Shown in pieces: positions 17,727 through 26,845 of a stretch of DNA of 41,855 bases (within the stretch, counting starts at the first letter, position 1; the number at the start of each line of letters is the position of its first letter). Position numbers and translations under genes: made by a program. The notes beneath the pieces were generated by a model. That model was not told where the DNA came from. It did no database searches and worked only from the letters and a program-made list of their open reading frames with translations. Source of the stretch: Achromobacter insuavis (GTDB lineage Bacteria; Pseudomonadota; Gammaproteobacteria; Burkholderiales; Burkholderiaceae_B); NCBI RefSeq assembly GCF_902859645.1, contig NZ_CADIJR010000056.1:1-41855 (forward strand). The letters are read 5' to 3'.

Positions 17727-17890
17727 GCGCGTGGCGGGGTCGGTGGGGGATGGCGGGGCTACGATTGCGGTCCGGAGCGTTCGCTCCGGACTTTCCCTTC
17801 GTCATCTTCGTCACAGCCTTCGGCTGTTCCTTCAGATTCCCTCGGGCGCATCTACACGCCCCGCCATCCCCCACCGACCCCGCCACGCGC
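17727..17890 (+). repeat. Long palindromic element, copy 1
   Basis: Arms 17727-17759 and 17858-17890 are perfectly complementary over 33 bp and enclose 98 bp. The interior holds a second perfect hairpin, GTCCGGAGCG/CGCTCCGGAC (17770-17791), and ACAGCC/GGCTGT around TTC. The interior and the flank GGGTTCTT are shared with copy 2 at 26846-27005. It begins 39 bp after the stop of the EAL gene, so it would fold into the 3' end of that transcript. Confidence 0.85.
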
Positions 17891-17983
17891 TCGCGATGAG
17901 ACTTACTGCCGGTCTCTGGGGCGGGTGGTGTGCTTGGCATGCTGATGCAACGTCAAGGCTGGGGGGAGAGATTTGCGGGGCCC

Positions 17984-18017
17984 GTCCTAAAAGGCCGCGC
18001 GGGCGGCCTTTTAGGAC
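17984..18017 (+). repeat. GGCCGCGCGGGCGGCC-core hairpin, module 1
   Basis: A perfect 15-bp stem (17984-17998 with 18003-18017) with loop GCGG; outer arm GTCCTA/TAGGAC. It is preceded by GATTTGCGGGGCCC and followed by TTACGCGGTGTCTTGCG, both shared with the module at 27099-27133. Confidence 0.8.
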
Positions 18018-18120
18018 TTACGCGGTGTCTTGCGTCTGAGCGATGGCGCTCTCGCGTGTGGGTGACGGTGCTGGCGTTCTTATGTTGGGCTGGCGTGAAG
18101 TGGAAGATCTTGCGATGGTC

Positions 18121-18156
18121 GCCCTTCCTCGGCCGCGCGGGCGGCCATCGGAGGGC
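18121..18156 (+). repeat. GGCCGCGCGGGCGGCC-core hairpin, module 2 (degenerate)
   Basis: Same core and loop, with outer arm GCCCT-C/G-AGGGC and several mismatches between. It is followed by TTCGCGGGGTCTTGCG, a diverged form of the module's 3' flank. Confidence 0.65.
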
Positions 18157-18220
18157 ATTCGCGGGGTCTTGCGGTTGAGGATGCCGCTTCGCGCTTGCGG
18201 TGAATGGTGGGGCGGGGCCC

Positions 18221-18255
18221 GCCTCAAGCCGGCCGCGCGGGCGGCCTTTTGAGGC
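18221..18255 (+). repeat. GGCCGCGCGGGCGGCC-core hairpin, module 3
   Basis: Core and loop as in module 1; outer arm GCCTCAA/TTGAGGC is perfectly paired though it differs from module 1, with an inner irregularity (GCC against CC plus TT). The 3' flank is TTACGCGATGTCTTGCG. Confidence 0.75.
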
Positions 18256-18313
18256 TTACGCGATGTCTTGCGATTGGTGATGACGCTATCGCGTGTGGCG
18301 GCGGCGAGATTGT

Positions 18314-18512
18314 TTTCTTTGGAAGGTTTGCTGGCACTTCGCATGGTTTTTCATTGCAAGCGTGCCAGCGTCGCGACGCATTTGCTATTGAAGGCATGCC
18401 AGCACCGCGACTCACTTGCCATTGAAGACATGCCCGCTCCGCGACGCATTGCCACCAAGGCACACCTGCACCCAAACCCTTTGCCATTGAACGCCTGCCC
18501 GCACCAAGACTG
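18314..18512 (+). repeat. Degenerate ~34-bp tandem repeat array
   Basis: Consecutive units at 18347-18380, 18381-18414 and 18415-18448 are each exactly 34 bp with consensus close to TTGCYATTGAAGRCATGCCM then GCWCCGCGACKCA. A worn 31-bp unit (18449-18479) and a 33-bp unit (18480-18512) follow, and a poorly matching unit may precede (18314-18346). There are no spacers, so it is not a CRISPR array. The unit length is not a multiple of three, so it cannot encode a simple peptide repeat. Confidence 0.65.
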
Positions 18513-18658
18513 TTTGTGGTCGGCGCGAGCGACTCGCCACGCGCAACCCGCTTTCCGCCGCGCCGACCACCACCGCCCCTCCCCCAACGTGGGGAAACAA
18601 CAGAAACCCGATCCCCACCCGCGCGCAGCGCACCCGCCCCGCCTTCAACTGCCCAGAC

Positions 18659-18692
18659 GCCCATCGTGACCGCCCGCGCGGTCGCGATGGGC
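18659..18692 (-). repeat. GGCCGCGCGGGCGGCC-like hairpin, module 5 (reverse orientation)
   Basis: GCCCATCGTGACCGC (18659-18673) pairs with GCGGTCGCGATGGGC (18678-18692) with a single G-U type mismatch and a 4-nt loop, 34 bp in all, exactly the size of module 1. On the minus strand the centre reads ACCGCGCGGGCGGT. The flanking consensus of the other modules is absent. Confidence 0.6.
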
Positions 18693-18874
18693 AGCCCCGC
18701 AGGTTCCATGCCTTGCACACAGATCTAGCAGCGCGACAAGCCTCGAAATCCGCCTGCCCGAGGGGCGACCTACGAAGCTCAACACCGCCCGCATCCAGAA
18801 CGCGGTTCCCCCATGGAACCACCCAGGCCAACTCAAGCCCGTCCCCCAATTCCCGGCCCCCACGTTTCCCCCAT

Positions 18875-18903
18875 TTGCGATCCTCCCCATCCAGGTATAT
18901 ATT
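18875..18903 (+). promoter_or_regulatory. Sigma-70 promoter of the aryl-CoA operon
   Basis: TTGCGA (18875-18880), a 17-bp spacer and TATATT (18898-18903) form a good sigma-70 match about 80 bp before the first start codon. The -10 overlaps the left end of operator site B, the usual geometry for repression. Confidence 0.6.
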
Positions 18904-18918
18904 TCAAGCCTAAACTAT
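18899..18918. promoter_or_regulatory. Predicted MarR operator, site B
   Basis: ATATTTCAAGCCTAAACTAT, 16 of 20 identical to site A at 6208-6227 and, like it, an imperfect palindrome (ATATTTCAAG against ATAGTTTAGG, 7 of 10). It covers the -10 element and start point of the predicted promoter. Confidence 0.6.
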
Positions 18919-18983
18919 CAAGGCCTAAAAATAGCAGCGACCCACCCCCGCGTCCGGGCCGCACTTCTTGGAGCGTTACGGCA

Positions 18984-21335
18984 ATGAAAATCGTATGCAT
19001 TGGTGGTGGTCCCGCCGGCCTGTATTTCGGGCTCCTCATGAAGCTGCAAGACCCGGCCAACGAAGTCACCGTCATCGAACGCAACCGGCCCTACGACACC
19101 TTCGGCTGGGGCGTCGTGTTCTCGGATGCCACCATGCAGAACCTGCGCGAAGCCGATCCCGTCTCCGCCCAGACCATCGGCGACGCCTTCAACCACTGGG
19201 ACGACATCGACATCCACTTCAAGGGTCGCAGCATCCGCAGCGGCGGCCACGGCTTCATCGGCATCGGCCGCAAGAAGCTGCTCAACATCCTGCAGGCGCG
19301 TTGCGAAGACGTCGGCGTCAAGCTGGTGTTCGAGAACTTCGTCCAGGACGACCAGGCCATCGCCCGCGAATACGACGCCGACCTGGTCATCGCCTCCGAC
19401 GGCATCAACAGCCAGATCCGCACCCGCTACACCGACACCTTCCACCCCGACATCGACCAGCGCCGCTGCCGCTTCGTCTGGCTCGGCACCAAGAAGGTCT
19501 TCGACGCCTTCACCTTCGCCTTCGTCCAGACCGAACACGGCTGGTTCCAGGCCCACGCCTATCGCTACGAAGACGGCATGTCGACCTTCATCGTCGAAAC
19601 GCCCGAAGAGACCTGGCAGGCCGCCGGCATCGAGCAGATGAGCCAGGAAGAGGGCATTGCCTACTGCGAAAAGCTGTTCGCGCCCTGGCTCGACGGCAAC
19701 GCGCTCATCAGCAACGCCTCGCACCTGCGCGGCTCGGCCATCTGGATCCGCTTCCCGCGCGTCATCTGCAACACCTGGGTCCACTGGAACCAGCTCGAAA
19801 CCCGCCGCGGCAAGCGCGCCGTGCCGGTGGTGCTGATGGGCGACGCGGCGCATACCGCGCACTTCTCCATCGGCTCGGGCACCAAGCTGGCGCTGGAAGA
19901 CGCCATCGAACTGGCGCGCTGCCTGAGCGGCGCCGAGGGCAGCGTCGAGCACGGCCTGAAGCACTACGAGGAAGTGCGCAGCGTCGAAGTGCTGAAGATC
20001 CAGAACGCCGCCCGCAACTCCACCGAGTGGTTCGAGAACGTGGCGCGCTACGCCGAACTCGAACCCGAACAATTCGCCTATTCGCTGCTGACCCGCTCGC
20101 AGCGCATCTCGCACGAAAACCTGCGGCTGCGCGACCCGGCCTGGCTGGAAGGCTTCGAGCGCTGGATCGCCGAGCATGCCGGCGCGCCGGCGCCCGCCGG
20201 CCAGCGGCCCGCGCTGCCGATGCTGACGCCGTACCGGGCGCGCGGCGTGACGCTGAAGAACCGCATCCTGGTGTCGCCGATGGCCATGTACTCCTGCGCC
20301 GACGGCGTGCCGGGCGACTTCCACCTGGTGCACCTGGGCGCCCGCGCCATGGGCGGCGCCGGGCTGGTGATGGTGGAAATGACCTGCGTGTCGCCCGACG
20401 GCCGCATCACCCCGGGATGCCCGGGCCTGTGGAACGACGAGCAGCAGCAGGCCTTCGCCCGCATCGTCGGCTTCGTGCACGGCAACAGCGACGCCCGCAT
20501 CGGCGTGCAGATCGGCCATGCCGGCCGCAAGGGCTCGACCCAGCTGGGCTGGCAGAAGATCGACCATCCGCTGGCCGAAGGCAACTGGCCGCTGCTGTCG
20601 GCGTCTGCCTTGCCGTACATCGAAGGCGTGTCGCAGACGCCGCGCGCCATGACGCGCGCCGACATGGACGAGGTGCGCGACAACTTCGTGGCCGCGGCCC
20701 GCCGCGCCCAGGCCGCCGGCTTCGACTGGCTCGAACTGCACTGCGCCCACGGCTACCTGCTGTCCAGCTTCATCTCGCCGCTGACCAACCGCCGCGACGA
20801 CGAATACGGCGGCAGCCTGGAAAACCGCCTGCGCTTCCCGCTGGAAGTGTTCCGCGCGGTGCGCGCCGTCTGGCCCGAGGACAAGCCGATGTCGGTGCGG
20901 ATCTCGGCCAGCGACTGGGTCGAGGGCGGCATCACCGCCGATGACGCCGTCGAGATCGCGCGCCACTTCAAGGCCGCTGGCGCCGACATGATCGACTGCT
21001 CGTCGGGCCAGGTCAGCAAGGAAGAAAAGCCGGTCTACGGCCGCATGTTCCAGACCCCGTTCGCCGACCGCGTGCGCAACGAGGCCGGCATCCCCACCAT
21101 CGCGGTGGGCGCCATCTTCGAGGCCGACCACGCCAACGGCATCATCGCCTCGGGCCGCGCCGACCTCTGCGCGCTGGCGCGGCCGCACCTGGCGGACGCC
21201 TCCTGGACGCTGCGCGAAGCGGCCCGCGTGGGCTATCGTGATGTGGCCTGGCCGAGCCAGTATTTCGCCGGCAAGCGCCAGCTGGAAACCAATTTCGAAC
21301 GCGCCGCCGCCATGGCGCAACTGGACATCAAATGA
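18984..21335 (+). CDS. Bifunctional aryl-CoA monooxygenase/reductase (2-aminobenzoyl-CoA or salicylyl-CoA type)
   Basis: A 783-residue fusion of two flavoenzymes. Residues 1 to ~400 are a flavin monooxygenase: FAD loop [10 protein letters not shown] at the start and the second FAD motif [14 protein letters not shown]. Residues ~410-783 are an old-yellow-enzyme/2,4-dienoyl-CoA-reductase-like FMN domain ([46 protein letters not shown]). The Azoarcus evansii 2-aminobenzoyl-CoA monooxygenase/reductase (abmA) has this arrangement; it hydroxylates and then reduces the ring of the CoA ester, destroying aromaticity without ring-cleaving dioxygenase. Database entries for close homologues often say salicylyl-CoA 5-hydroxylase/oxidoreductase. 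Start at 18984 after GGAG; longer frames upstream cross the promoter. The stop overlaps the next start (ATGA). Confidence 0.9.
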   Translation: MKIVCIGGGPAGLYFGLLMKLQDPANEVTVIERNRPYDTFGWGVVFSDATMQNLREADPVSAQTIGDAFNHWDDIDIHFKGRSIRSGGHGFIGIGRKKLLNILQARCEDVGVKLVFENFVQDDQAIAREYDADLVIASDGINSQIRTRYTDTFHPDIDQRRCRFVWLGTKKVFDAFTFAFVQTEHGWFQAHAYRYEDGMSTFIVETPEETWQAAGIEQMSQEEGIAYCEKLFAPWLDGNALISNASHLRGSAIWIRFPRVICNTWVHWNQLETRRGKRAVPVVLMGDAAHTAHFSIGSGTKLALEDAIELARCLSGAEGSVEHGLKHYEEVRSVEVLKIQNAARNSTEWFENVARYAELEPEQFAYSLLTRSQRISHENLRLRDPAWLEGFERWIAEHAGAPAPAGQRPALPMLTPYRARGVTLKNRILVSPMAMYSCADGVPGDFHLVHLGARAMGGAGLVMVEMTCVSPDGRITPGCPGLWNDEQQQAFARIVGFVHGNSDARIGVQIGHAGRKGSTQLGWQKIDHPLAEGNWPLLSASALPYIEGVSQTPRAMTRADMDEVRDNFVAAARRAQAAGFDWLELHCAHGYLLSSFISPLTNRRDDEYGGSLENRLRFPLEVFRAVRAVWPEDKPMSVRISASDWVEGGITADDAVEIARHFKAAGADMIDCSSGQVSKEEKPVYGRMFQTPFADRVRNEAGIPTIAVGAIFEADHANGIIASGRADLCALARPHLADASWTLREAARVGYRDVAWPSQYFAGKRQLETNFERAAAMAQLDIK

Positions 21336-22123
21336 GCACGTCCTCCCTTCCCTTGGCCGGCCGCCACGCGCTGGTGACGGGCGGCGCCCGCGGCATCGGC
21401 CTGGCCAGCGCCCGCGCCCTGCTGGAACGCGGCGCGCGGGTCACGCTGCTGGGCCGCGACGGCGGCGCGCTGGAGGCGGCCGTCGACAGCCTGGCCAGCC
21501 TGGGCCAGGTGCAGGCGGTCAGCGCCGACATCGCCGACGAGGCCTCGGTGCGCCAGGCCTTCGCCCAGGCCGAGGCCGAACTCGGCCCGGTGCTGGTGCT
21601 GGTCAACAATGCCGGCCAGGCCGTCAGCCAGCGCTTCGACCGCACCGACGCCGCGCTGTGGCAATCGATGCTGGCGGTCAACCTGACCGGCACCTTCCAC
21701 TGCATCCAGGCGGCCCTGCCCGGCATGCTGGCCGCCAAATGGGGCCGCGTCATCAACGTGGCCAGCACCGCCGGCCTGATCGGCTACGCCTACGTCAGCG
21801 CCTACTGCGCGGCCAAGCATGGCGTGATCGGCCTGACCCGCTCGCTGGCGCTGGAGACGGCGCAGAAGGGCGTCACCATCAACGCCGTGTGCCCGGGCTA
21901 CACCGAGACCGACATCGTGCGCGGCGCGGTCACCAATATCGTCGAGAAGACCGGCATGACGCCGGAAGCGGCTCGCGCCAAGCTGGCCGAGCGCAATCCG
22001 CAGGGCCGCCTGGTGCAGCCCGAGGAAGTGGCCGAGACGGTCGCCTGGCTGGCGCTGCCGGCCTCGTCGTCCATCAACGGCCAGGCCATCGCCGTCGACG
22101 GCGGCGAAGTGATGACCGGCTGA
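21332..22123 (+). CDS. SDR-family 3-hydroxyacyl-CoA-dehydrogenase-like enzyme
   Basis: A 263-residue classical short-chain dehydrogenase. The NAD(P)-binding TGGARGIG, the NNAG motif, the catalytic Tyr and Lys in SAYCAAKHG and the C-terminal [12 protein letters not shown] are all present. By position in the operon it probably oxidises a hydroxyl on the ring or a ring-opened CoA ester after hydration, as in beta-oxidation-like steps of the aminobenzoyl-CoA route. The start overlaps the stop of the monooxygenase/reductase gene by 4 bp (ATGA), so it is coupled to it. Confidence 0.88.
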   Translation: MSTSSLPLAGRHALVTGGARGIGLASARALLERGARVTLLGRDGGALEAAVDSLASLGQVQAVSADIADEASVRQAFAQAEAELGPVLVLVNNAGQAVSQRFDRTDAALWQSMLAVNLTGTFHCIQAALPGMLAAKWGRVINVASTAGLIGYAYVSAYCAAKHGVIGLTRSLALETAQKGVTINAVCPGYTETDIVRGAVTNIVEKTGMTPEAARAKLAERNPQGRLVQPEEVAETVAWLALPASSSINGQAIAVDGGEVMTG

Positions 22124-22160
22124 GCCGGCGCCCACCCCACGATTCCAGAACGGAGACACC

Positions 22161-23018
22161 ATGAGCACGCAGCCCGAAGAGCACACCATGAAGCACCACA
22201 AGCGCCCGCTGGCCGGTTACCAGGCGCGGACGTTCCTGTGGCAGGTGTCGGCCGACGGCAAGGTCGCCACCATCACGCTCAACCGCCCCGAGCGCAAGAA
22301 CCCGCTGACCTTCGATTCCTACGCCGAACTGCGCGACCTGTTCCGCGCGCTGGTGTACGCGACCGACATCAAGGTGGTGGTGGTGGCCGGCGCCGGCGGC
22401 AACTTCTGCTCGGGCGGCGACGTGCATGAAATCATCGGGCCGCTGACGAAGATGAGCATGCCCGAGCTGCTGGACTTCACCCGCATGACGGGCGACCTGG
22501 TCAAGGCCATGCGCGCCTGCCCGCAGCCCATCGTGGCGGCGGTGGACGGCGTCTGCGCCGGGGCCGGCGCGATGGTGGCGCTGGCTTCCGACATGCGCCT
22601 GGGCACGCCGGCCGCGCGCACCGCCTTCCTGTTCACGCGGGTGGGCCTGGCGGGGGCCGACATGGGCGCCTGCACGCTGCTGCCGCGCATGATCGGCCAG
22701 GGTCGCGCCTCCGAACTGCTGTACACCGGCCGCGCCATGACCGCCGAGGAGGGCGCCAGCTGGGGCTTCTTCAACGCGCTGCACGAGTCGGACGCCCTGA
22801 TGGACGCGGCGGCCAAACTGGCCGCGCAGCTGGCCGCGGGCCCCACCTTCGCGCACGGCGTGACCAAGAAACTGCTGCACCAGGAATGGAACATGGGCGT
22901 GGACGAGGCCATCGAGGCCGAAGCCGAGGCCCAGGCCATCTGCATGCAGACGCGCGATTTCCATCGCGCCTACGAGGCCTTCGTGGCCAAACAGAAGCCG
23001 GTCTTCGAGGGGAACTGA
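22161..23018 (+). CDS. Enoyl-CoA hydratase/isomerase family protein
   Basis: A 285-residue crotonase-fold protein. The two oxyanion-hole segments are seen in [11 protein letters not shown] and [20 protein letters not shown], and [13 protein letters not shown] is the usual N-terminal strand-loop. It probably hydrates, or hydrolytically opens, a CoA-bound non-aromatic ring intermediate. CGGAGA precedes the ATG at 22161; a second in-frame ATG ten codons on is possible. The gap to the SDR gene is 37 bp, and its stop overlaps the next start. Confidence 0.88.
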   Translation: MSTQPEEHTMKHHKRPLAGYQARTFLWQVSADGKVATITLNRPERKNPLTFDSYAELRDLFRALVYATDIKVVVVAGAGGNFCSGGDVHEIIGPLTKMSMPELLDFTRMTGDLVKAMRACPQPIVAAVDGVCAGAGAMVALASDMRLGTPAARTAFLFTRVGLAGADMGACTLLPRMIGQGRASELLYTGRAMTAEEGASWGFFNALHESDALMDAAAKLAAQLAAGPTFAHGVTKKLLHQEWNMGVDEAIEAEAEAQAICMQTRDFHRAYEAFVAKQKPVFEGN

Positions 23019-24190
23019 TGATGCGCGACGCAAGCTGGCTGGACTGGCCGTTCTTCGACGACGCCCATCGCAAACTGGCGCATGAGGTGGATGGCTGGTG
23101 CGAAAGCGCCCTGGGCCACGTCGACCACCACGATGCCGACGCGGCCTGCCGCAAGCTGGTCAAGGCCATGGGCCAGGCCGGCTGGCTGCGCTACGCGGTC
23201 GCCGGCGGCCCCGGCGGCGCCTGGGGCGGCGCGCTGCCAGAGGTCGATTCGCGCGCGGTCTGCATCCTGCGCGAAACGTTCGCGCGCCACGAGGGCCTGG
23301 CGGACTTCGCCTTCGCCATGCAGGGCCTGGGCAGCGGCGCGATCTCGCTGATGGGCTCGGACGCGCTGCGCCAGCGCTACCTGCCGCGCGTGGCCAGCGG
23401 CGAGGCCATCGCCGCCTTCGCGCTGTCGGAGCCGGATGCCGGCTCGGACGTGGCCGCGCTGGCCTGCGAGGCCCGGCTGGAGGGCGACCACTATGTGCTC
23501 AACGGCGCCAAGACCTGGATTTCCAACGGCGGCATCGCCGACTTCTATTGCGTGTTCGCCCGCACCGGCGAGGCGCCGGGCGCGCGCGGCATCAGCGCCT
23601 TCGTGGTGGATGCCGACACCCCGGGCTTCGAGATCTCGGAGCGCATCGAGCTGATCGCGCCGCACCCGCTGGCCACCATCACCTTCGACAACTGCCGCAT
23701 CCCGGCGTCGCAGCGGCTGGGCGAAGCGGGGCAGGGCTTCAAGCTGGCCATGATGACGCTGGACATCTTCCGCGCCTCGGTGGCCGCCGCCGCGCTGGGC
23801 TTTGCCCGCCGCGCGCTGGACGAAGGCCTGGCGCGCGCCAAGTCTCGCCGCATGTTCGGCCAGACCCTGGCCGACCTGCAACTGACGCAGGCCGCGCTGG
23901 GCGACATGGCCACGGCCATCGACGCCTCGGCGCTGCTGACCTATCGCGCCGCGTGGATGCGCGACGTGCAGAAACAACGCACCACGCGCGAAGCGGCCAT
24001 GGCCAAGATGACGGCCACCGAATCGGCGCAGACCGTGATCGACCGCGCGCTGCAGATGTTCGGCGGCGCGGGCGTGGTGTCGGGGATGCCGGTGGAGAAG
24101 CTTTACAGGGAAATCAGAGCGCTGCGTATCTACGAAGGCGCCACCGAAGTGCAGAAGTTGATCATCGCCCGCGAACTGCTGAAAGCCTGA
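23018..24190 (+). CDS. Acyl-CoA dehydrogenase
   Basis: A 390-residue FAD-dependent acyl-CoA dehydrogenase. Signatures are [15 protein letters not shown] and [11 protein letters not shown] in the middle domain, [12 protein letters not shown] and MFGGAGVV in the C-terminal helices, and the catalytic base Glu in [10 protein letters not shown]. It introduces a double bond into a CoA ester and passes electrons to ETF. Its substrate is probably a ring-derived dicarboxylic or cyclic CoA ester of this pathway. Two adjacent ATGs (23018 and 23021) overlap or follow the previous stop, so translation is coupled whichever is used. Confidence 0.9.
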   Translation: MMRDASWLDWPFFDDAHRKLAHEVDGWCESALGHVDHHDADAACRKLVKAMGQAGWLRYAVAGGPGGAWGGALPEVDSRAVCILRETFARHEGLADFAFAMQGLGSGAISLMGSDALRQRYLPRVASGEAIAAFALSEPDAGSDVAALACEARLEGDHYVLNGAKTWISNGGIADFYCVFARTGEAPGARGISAFVVDADTPGFEISERIELIAPHPLATITFDNCRIPASQRLGEAGQGFKLAMMTLDIFRASVAAAALGFARRALDEGLARAKSRRMFGQTLADLQLTQAALGDMATAIDASALLTYRAAWMRDVQKQRTTREAAMAKMTATESAQTVIDRALQMFGGAGVVSGMPVEKLYREIRALRIYEGATEVQKLIIARELLKA

Positions 24191-24252
24191 AGAAGCCATC
24201 GAGCTTCCGCTTTCGGCACAGTCAACCACACCGCAGCAGCAAGGGGAATTCC

Positions 24253-25893
24253 ATGGAAGTATCCGCCCACATCGACACCTTCACCCGGGACAATCTGCCC
24301 CCGGGCGAACAATGGCCAGAATTCCTGCTGGACGGTCCCGACGTGGCCTATCCCAAGCGCTTCAATTGCGCGGTGGAACTGGTCGACGCGATGGTCGAGC
24401 GAGGCCATGGCGAGCGCGTCGCGCTGCGCTGGGCGCAGGACGGCAAGCCGGCCGCCATGACCTACCGCGAGCTGGCCGCGCTGACCAACCGCATCGCCCG
24501 CGTGCTGGTCGAGGACATGAAGCTGGTGCCGGGCAACCGCCTGCTGCTGCGCGGCCCCAACAACCCGATGATGGCGGCCGCCTGGCTGGCCGCGATCAAG
24601 GCCGGCCTGGTGACAGTGCCGACCATGCCGCTGCTGCGCGCCAAGGAACTCAAGCAGATCATCGACAAGGCGCAGATCCAGGCGGTGCTGTGCGATGTGC
24701 GCCTGAAGGACGAGGCGCAGTTCTGCGCCCAGCCGGATCACGAGCACCATTGCCCGGGGCTGGCGCAGATCGTGTATTTCAACGACACCGCGCCCGACGC
24801 GCTGGACGCGCTGGCCGCGGCCAAGCCGGACGACTTCACGGCCTGCGACACCGCCGCCGACGACGTCTGCCTGATCGCCTTCACCAGCGGCACCACCGGC
24901 GCGCCCAAGGGCTGCATGCACTTCCATCGCGATGTGCTGGCGATGTGCGACCTGTTTCCCAAGCACGTCATCAAGCCGGGCCCGGACGACATTTTCTGCG
25001 GCACGCCGCCGCTGGCGTTCACCTTCGGCCTGGGCGGCCTGCTGTGCTTCCCGCTGCGGGTCGGCGCCAGCACCGTGCTGGCCGAGCGCCTGACGCCGGA
25101 AAGCCTGTTGCAGCTGATCCAGGACTTCCGCGCCACCATCGTCTTCACCGCGCCCACGTTCTACCGCCAGATGGCGGCGCTGGTGGGCAAGTTCGACCTG
25201 TCCTCGCTCAAGAAGAGCGTGTCGGCCGGCGAGGCCCTGCCCGACGCCACCCGCCAGCTGTGGAAAGAGGCCAGCGGCATCGAGATGATCGACGGCATCG
25301 GCGGCACGGAAATGATCCACGTGTTCGTCTCCAGCCCGCCCGAGTCGGTGCGCCGCGGCGCCATCGGCCGCGTGGTGCCGGGCTATATCGCGCAGATCGT
25401 GGACGACGACATGAACCCCGTGCCCAACGGCACGGTGGGCCGCCTGGCCATCAAGGGCCCGACGGGCTGTCGCTACCTGGCCGACGAGCGCCAGCTGCGT
25501 TTCGTGCAGAAGGGCTGGAACCTGCCCGGCGACACGTTCATGCAGGACGACGACGGCTATCTGTTCTACCAGGCGCGCAATGACGACATGATCGTCTCGG
25601 CCGGCTACAACATCGCCGGCCCGGAGGTCGAGGACGCGCTGCTGCGCCACGAGGCCGTGGCCGAATGCGGCGTGGTCGGCGCGGCCGATGACGAGCGCGG
25701 CCAGCTGGTCAAGGCTTTCGTGGTGCTCAAGCCCGGCTTCGAGCCGAGCGAGGCGCTGGTGGCCGCGATGCAGCAGTTCGTCAAGGCCAATATCGCGCCC
25801 TACAAGTACCCCCGCGCCATCGAGTTCGTCGCCGCGCTGCCGCGCACCGAGACGGGCAAGCTGCAGCGTTTCGCGCTGCGCAAGATGGCGTGA
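24253..25893 (+). CDS. Aryl-CoA ligase (2-aminobenzoate/benzoate-CoA ligase family)
   Basis: A 546-residue adenylate-forming enzyme. The P-loop-like AMP motif is FTSGTTGAPKGCMHFH, the A5-type region is GIGGTEMIHVF, and the C-terminal catalytic lysine lies in RTETGKLQRFAL. It activates an aromatic carboxylate to its CoA thioester with ATP, the entry step for the monooxygenase/reductase. Within the benzoate-CoA ligase family it most resembles 2-aminobenzoate-CoA ligases (abmG type), but anthranilate versus salicylate cannot be separated by eye. AAGGGGAATTCC precedes the ATG at 24253. It lies 62 bp after the dehydrogenase gene. Confidence 0.9.
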   Translation: MEVSAHIDTFTRDNLPPGEQWPEFLLDGPDVAYPKRFNCAVELVDAMVERGHGERVALRWAQDGKPAAMTYRELAALTNRIARVLVEDMKLVPGNRLLLRGPNNPMMAAAWLAAIKAGLVTVPTMPLLRAKELKQIIDKAQIQAVLCDVRLKDEAQFCAQPDHEHHCPGLAQIVYFNDTAPDALDALAAAKPDDFTACDTAADDVCLIAFTSGTTGAPKGCMHFHRDVLAMCDLFPKHVIKPGPDDIFCGTPPLAFTFGLGGLLCFPLRVGASTVLAERLTPESLLQLIQDFRATIVFTAPTFYRQMAALVGKFDLSSLKKSVSAGEALPDATRQLWKEASGIEMIDGIGGTEMIHVFVSSPPESVRRGAIGRVVPGYIAQIVDDDMNPVPNGTVGRLAIKGPTGCRYLADERQLRFVQKGWNLPGDTFMQDDDGYLFYQARNDDMIVSAGYNIAGPEVEDALLRHEAVAECGVVGAADDERGQLVKAFVVLKPGFEPSEALVAAMQQFVKANIAPYKYPRAIEFVAALPRTETGKLQRFALRKMA

Positions 25894-25913
25894 TTTTGCA
25901 TCAAGGAAATGCC

Positions 25914-26339
25914 ATGGCAGCACCATTCATCAGTCAGGTAGAGGTCCGCTTCCGTCATTGTGACCCGGCGGGCATCGTTTTCTATCCTCGCTATTTCGAG
26001 ATGATCAATGACTTTGTCGAGGAATGGTTCGACAAGGGCATGGGCTTGCCATTCCACGCGCTGCACGTGGATCGCCACATCGGCACGCCGATGGCGTCGG
26101 TGACGTGCGACTTCAGCGCGCCGAGCCGCTGGCACGAGAAGCTGCGGCAGACGCTGCAGGTGCAGCGCATCGGCGGCGCGTCGTTCAAGGCGCTGGTGCG
26201 GTTCGAGGGCCCGGACGGGCAGTTGCGCCTGTCGGCGACGCTGACGATCGTGACGGTGGATCTGCGCACGATGAAGTCGATGCCGCTGCCGGCGGATCTG
26301 CGTGAACGTATGCAGGATTATCTGGTCGCCGCCGAATGA
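25914..26339 (+). CDS. 4-hydroxybenzoyl-CoA-thioesterase-like hotdog protein
   Basis: A 141-residue hotdog-fold thioesterase. The family hallmark FRHCDPAGIVFYPRYFEM contains the catalytic Asp in DPAGIV, as in 4-hydroxybenzoyl-CoA thioesterases. In aryl-CoA pathways such enzymes release CoA from dead-end thioesters to save the CoA pool. AAGGA lies 7 nt before the ATG at 25914; the in-frame upstream ATG at 25890 overlaps the ligase stop and has no such site. It follows the ligase gene by 20 bp. Confidence 0.88.
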   Translation: MAAPFISQVEVRFRHCDPAGIVFYPRYFEMINDFVEEWFDKGMGLPFHALHVDRHIGTPMASVTCDFSAPSRWHEKLRQTLQVQRIGGASFKALVRFEGPDGQLRLSATLTIVTVDLRTMKSMPLPADLRERMQDYLVAAE

Positions 26340-26391
26340 GTTCGGCGGGGGTCACCCTGGTGTTTGTTTTTTGAAAATAGGATGAGACGTT

Positions 26392-26796
26392 ATGAAGATT
26401 CTGCAACCGCCGGATTGGATGGCGCCGAGGGGCTATTCGAATGGGATCCTGACCGAGATGACGGTGGGGAGCAAGCTGGTGTTCGTGGGCGGGCAGGTGG
26501 GCTGGAACGGGCAGCAGCAGTTCGAGTCGGATGACCTGGCCGACCAGGTGCGGCAGACGTTGGCCAATATCGTGGCGATTCTCGCCGAGGGCGGGGCCAG
26601 GCCGGAGCATATCGTTCGGATGACGTGGTATGTGACGGACAAGGATGCCTATGTGGCGGCTTATCCGGAGATCGGGAAGCATTACCGGGAGTTGATCGGG
26701 AGGCATTTTCCGGCGATGACGGCGGTGGAGGTGGCGGATCTGGTGGAGGATCGGGCCAAGGTGGAGATTGAGGTTACTGCGGTGGTGCCGGCTTGA
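26392..26796 (+). CDS. Rid-family (YjgF/YER057c/UK114) protein lacking the key arginine
   Basis: A 134-residue protein with the RidA fold (LVFVGGQVGWNG, QVRQTLANIVAIL, FPAMTAVEVADL, VEIEVTAVVP). RidA proteins hydrolyse enamine/imine intermediates using an Arg in the FPARS motif; here that position is Met109, so classical 2-aminoacrylate deaminase activity is doubtful, although the Glu of VEIEV is kept. A Rid-like gene also occurs in the Azoarcus aminobenzoyl-CoA cluster, where the ring product is an enamine that must lose ammonia. The codon use (GGG, TTG, GAT, ATC mixture) is visibly less biased than in the rest of the operon. It is the last gene before repeat copy 2. Confidence 0.85.
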   Translation: MKILQPPDWMAPRGYSNGILTEMTVGSKLVFVGGQVGWNGQQQFESDDLADQVRQTLANIVAILAEGGARPEHIVRMTWYVTDKDAYVAAYPEIGKHYRELIGRHFPAMTAVEVADLVEDRAKVEIEVTAVVPA

Positions 26797-26845
26797 TGGT
26801 GGGCCGGCCTGGCGGGGTATTTGCGTCGGGTTGGGTTCTTTAGCC

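Larger units (their letters stand above)
17689..18983. other. 1.3-kb gene-free region packed with structured repeats
   Basis: No open frame here has codon use or a motif like a real gene. From left to right it contains a 164-bp element with 33-bp perfect inverted arms (17727-17890), three GGCCGCGCGGGCGGCC-core hairpin modules in the same orientation (17984-18017, 18121-18156, 18221-18255), a degenerate 34-bp tandem array (about 18314-18512), a fifth hairpin of the same core in reverse orientation (18659-18692), and finally the promoter and operator of the aryl-CoA operon. No transposase or recombinase fragment is visible. Confidence 0.75.

Noticed and set aside
14959-17940. A 993-codon open frame on the minus strand
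   Set aside because: It runs antisense to the PAS-PAS-GAF-GGDEF-EAL gene, is His/Ala/Arg/Gln-rich without any domain, and reflects third-position GC bias of the real gene. The other long antisense frames opposite argJ, the aryl-CoA operon and the Rieske operon are rejected for the same reason.
18314-18512. A CRISPR array
   Set aside because: Units follow each other with no unique spacers and no cas genes are present; it is a tandem repeat.
18268-18669. A 133-codon plus-strand open frame in the repeat region
   Set aside because: It crosses the 34-bp array and parts of hairpins, has no ribosome site and shows no codon bias or domain.
17689-18983. A degraded insertion sequence or phage remnant
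   Set aside because: No transposase or integrase remnant, no target-site duplication that I can see, and the hairpins recur in pieces rather than as one terminal-repeat unit with coding sequence.
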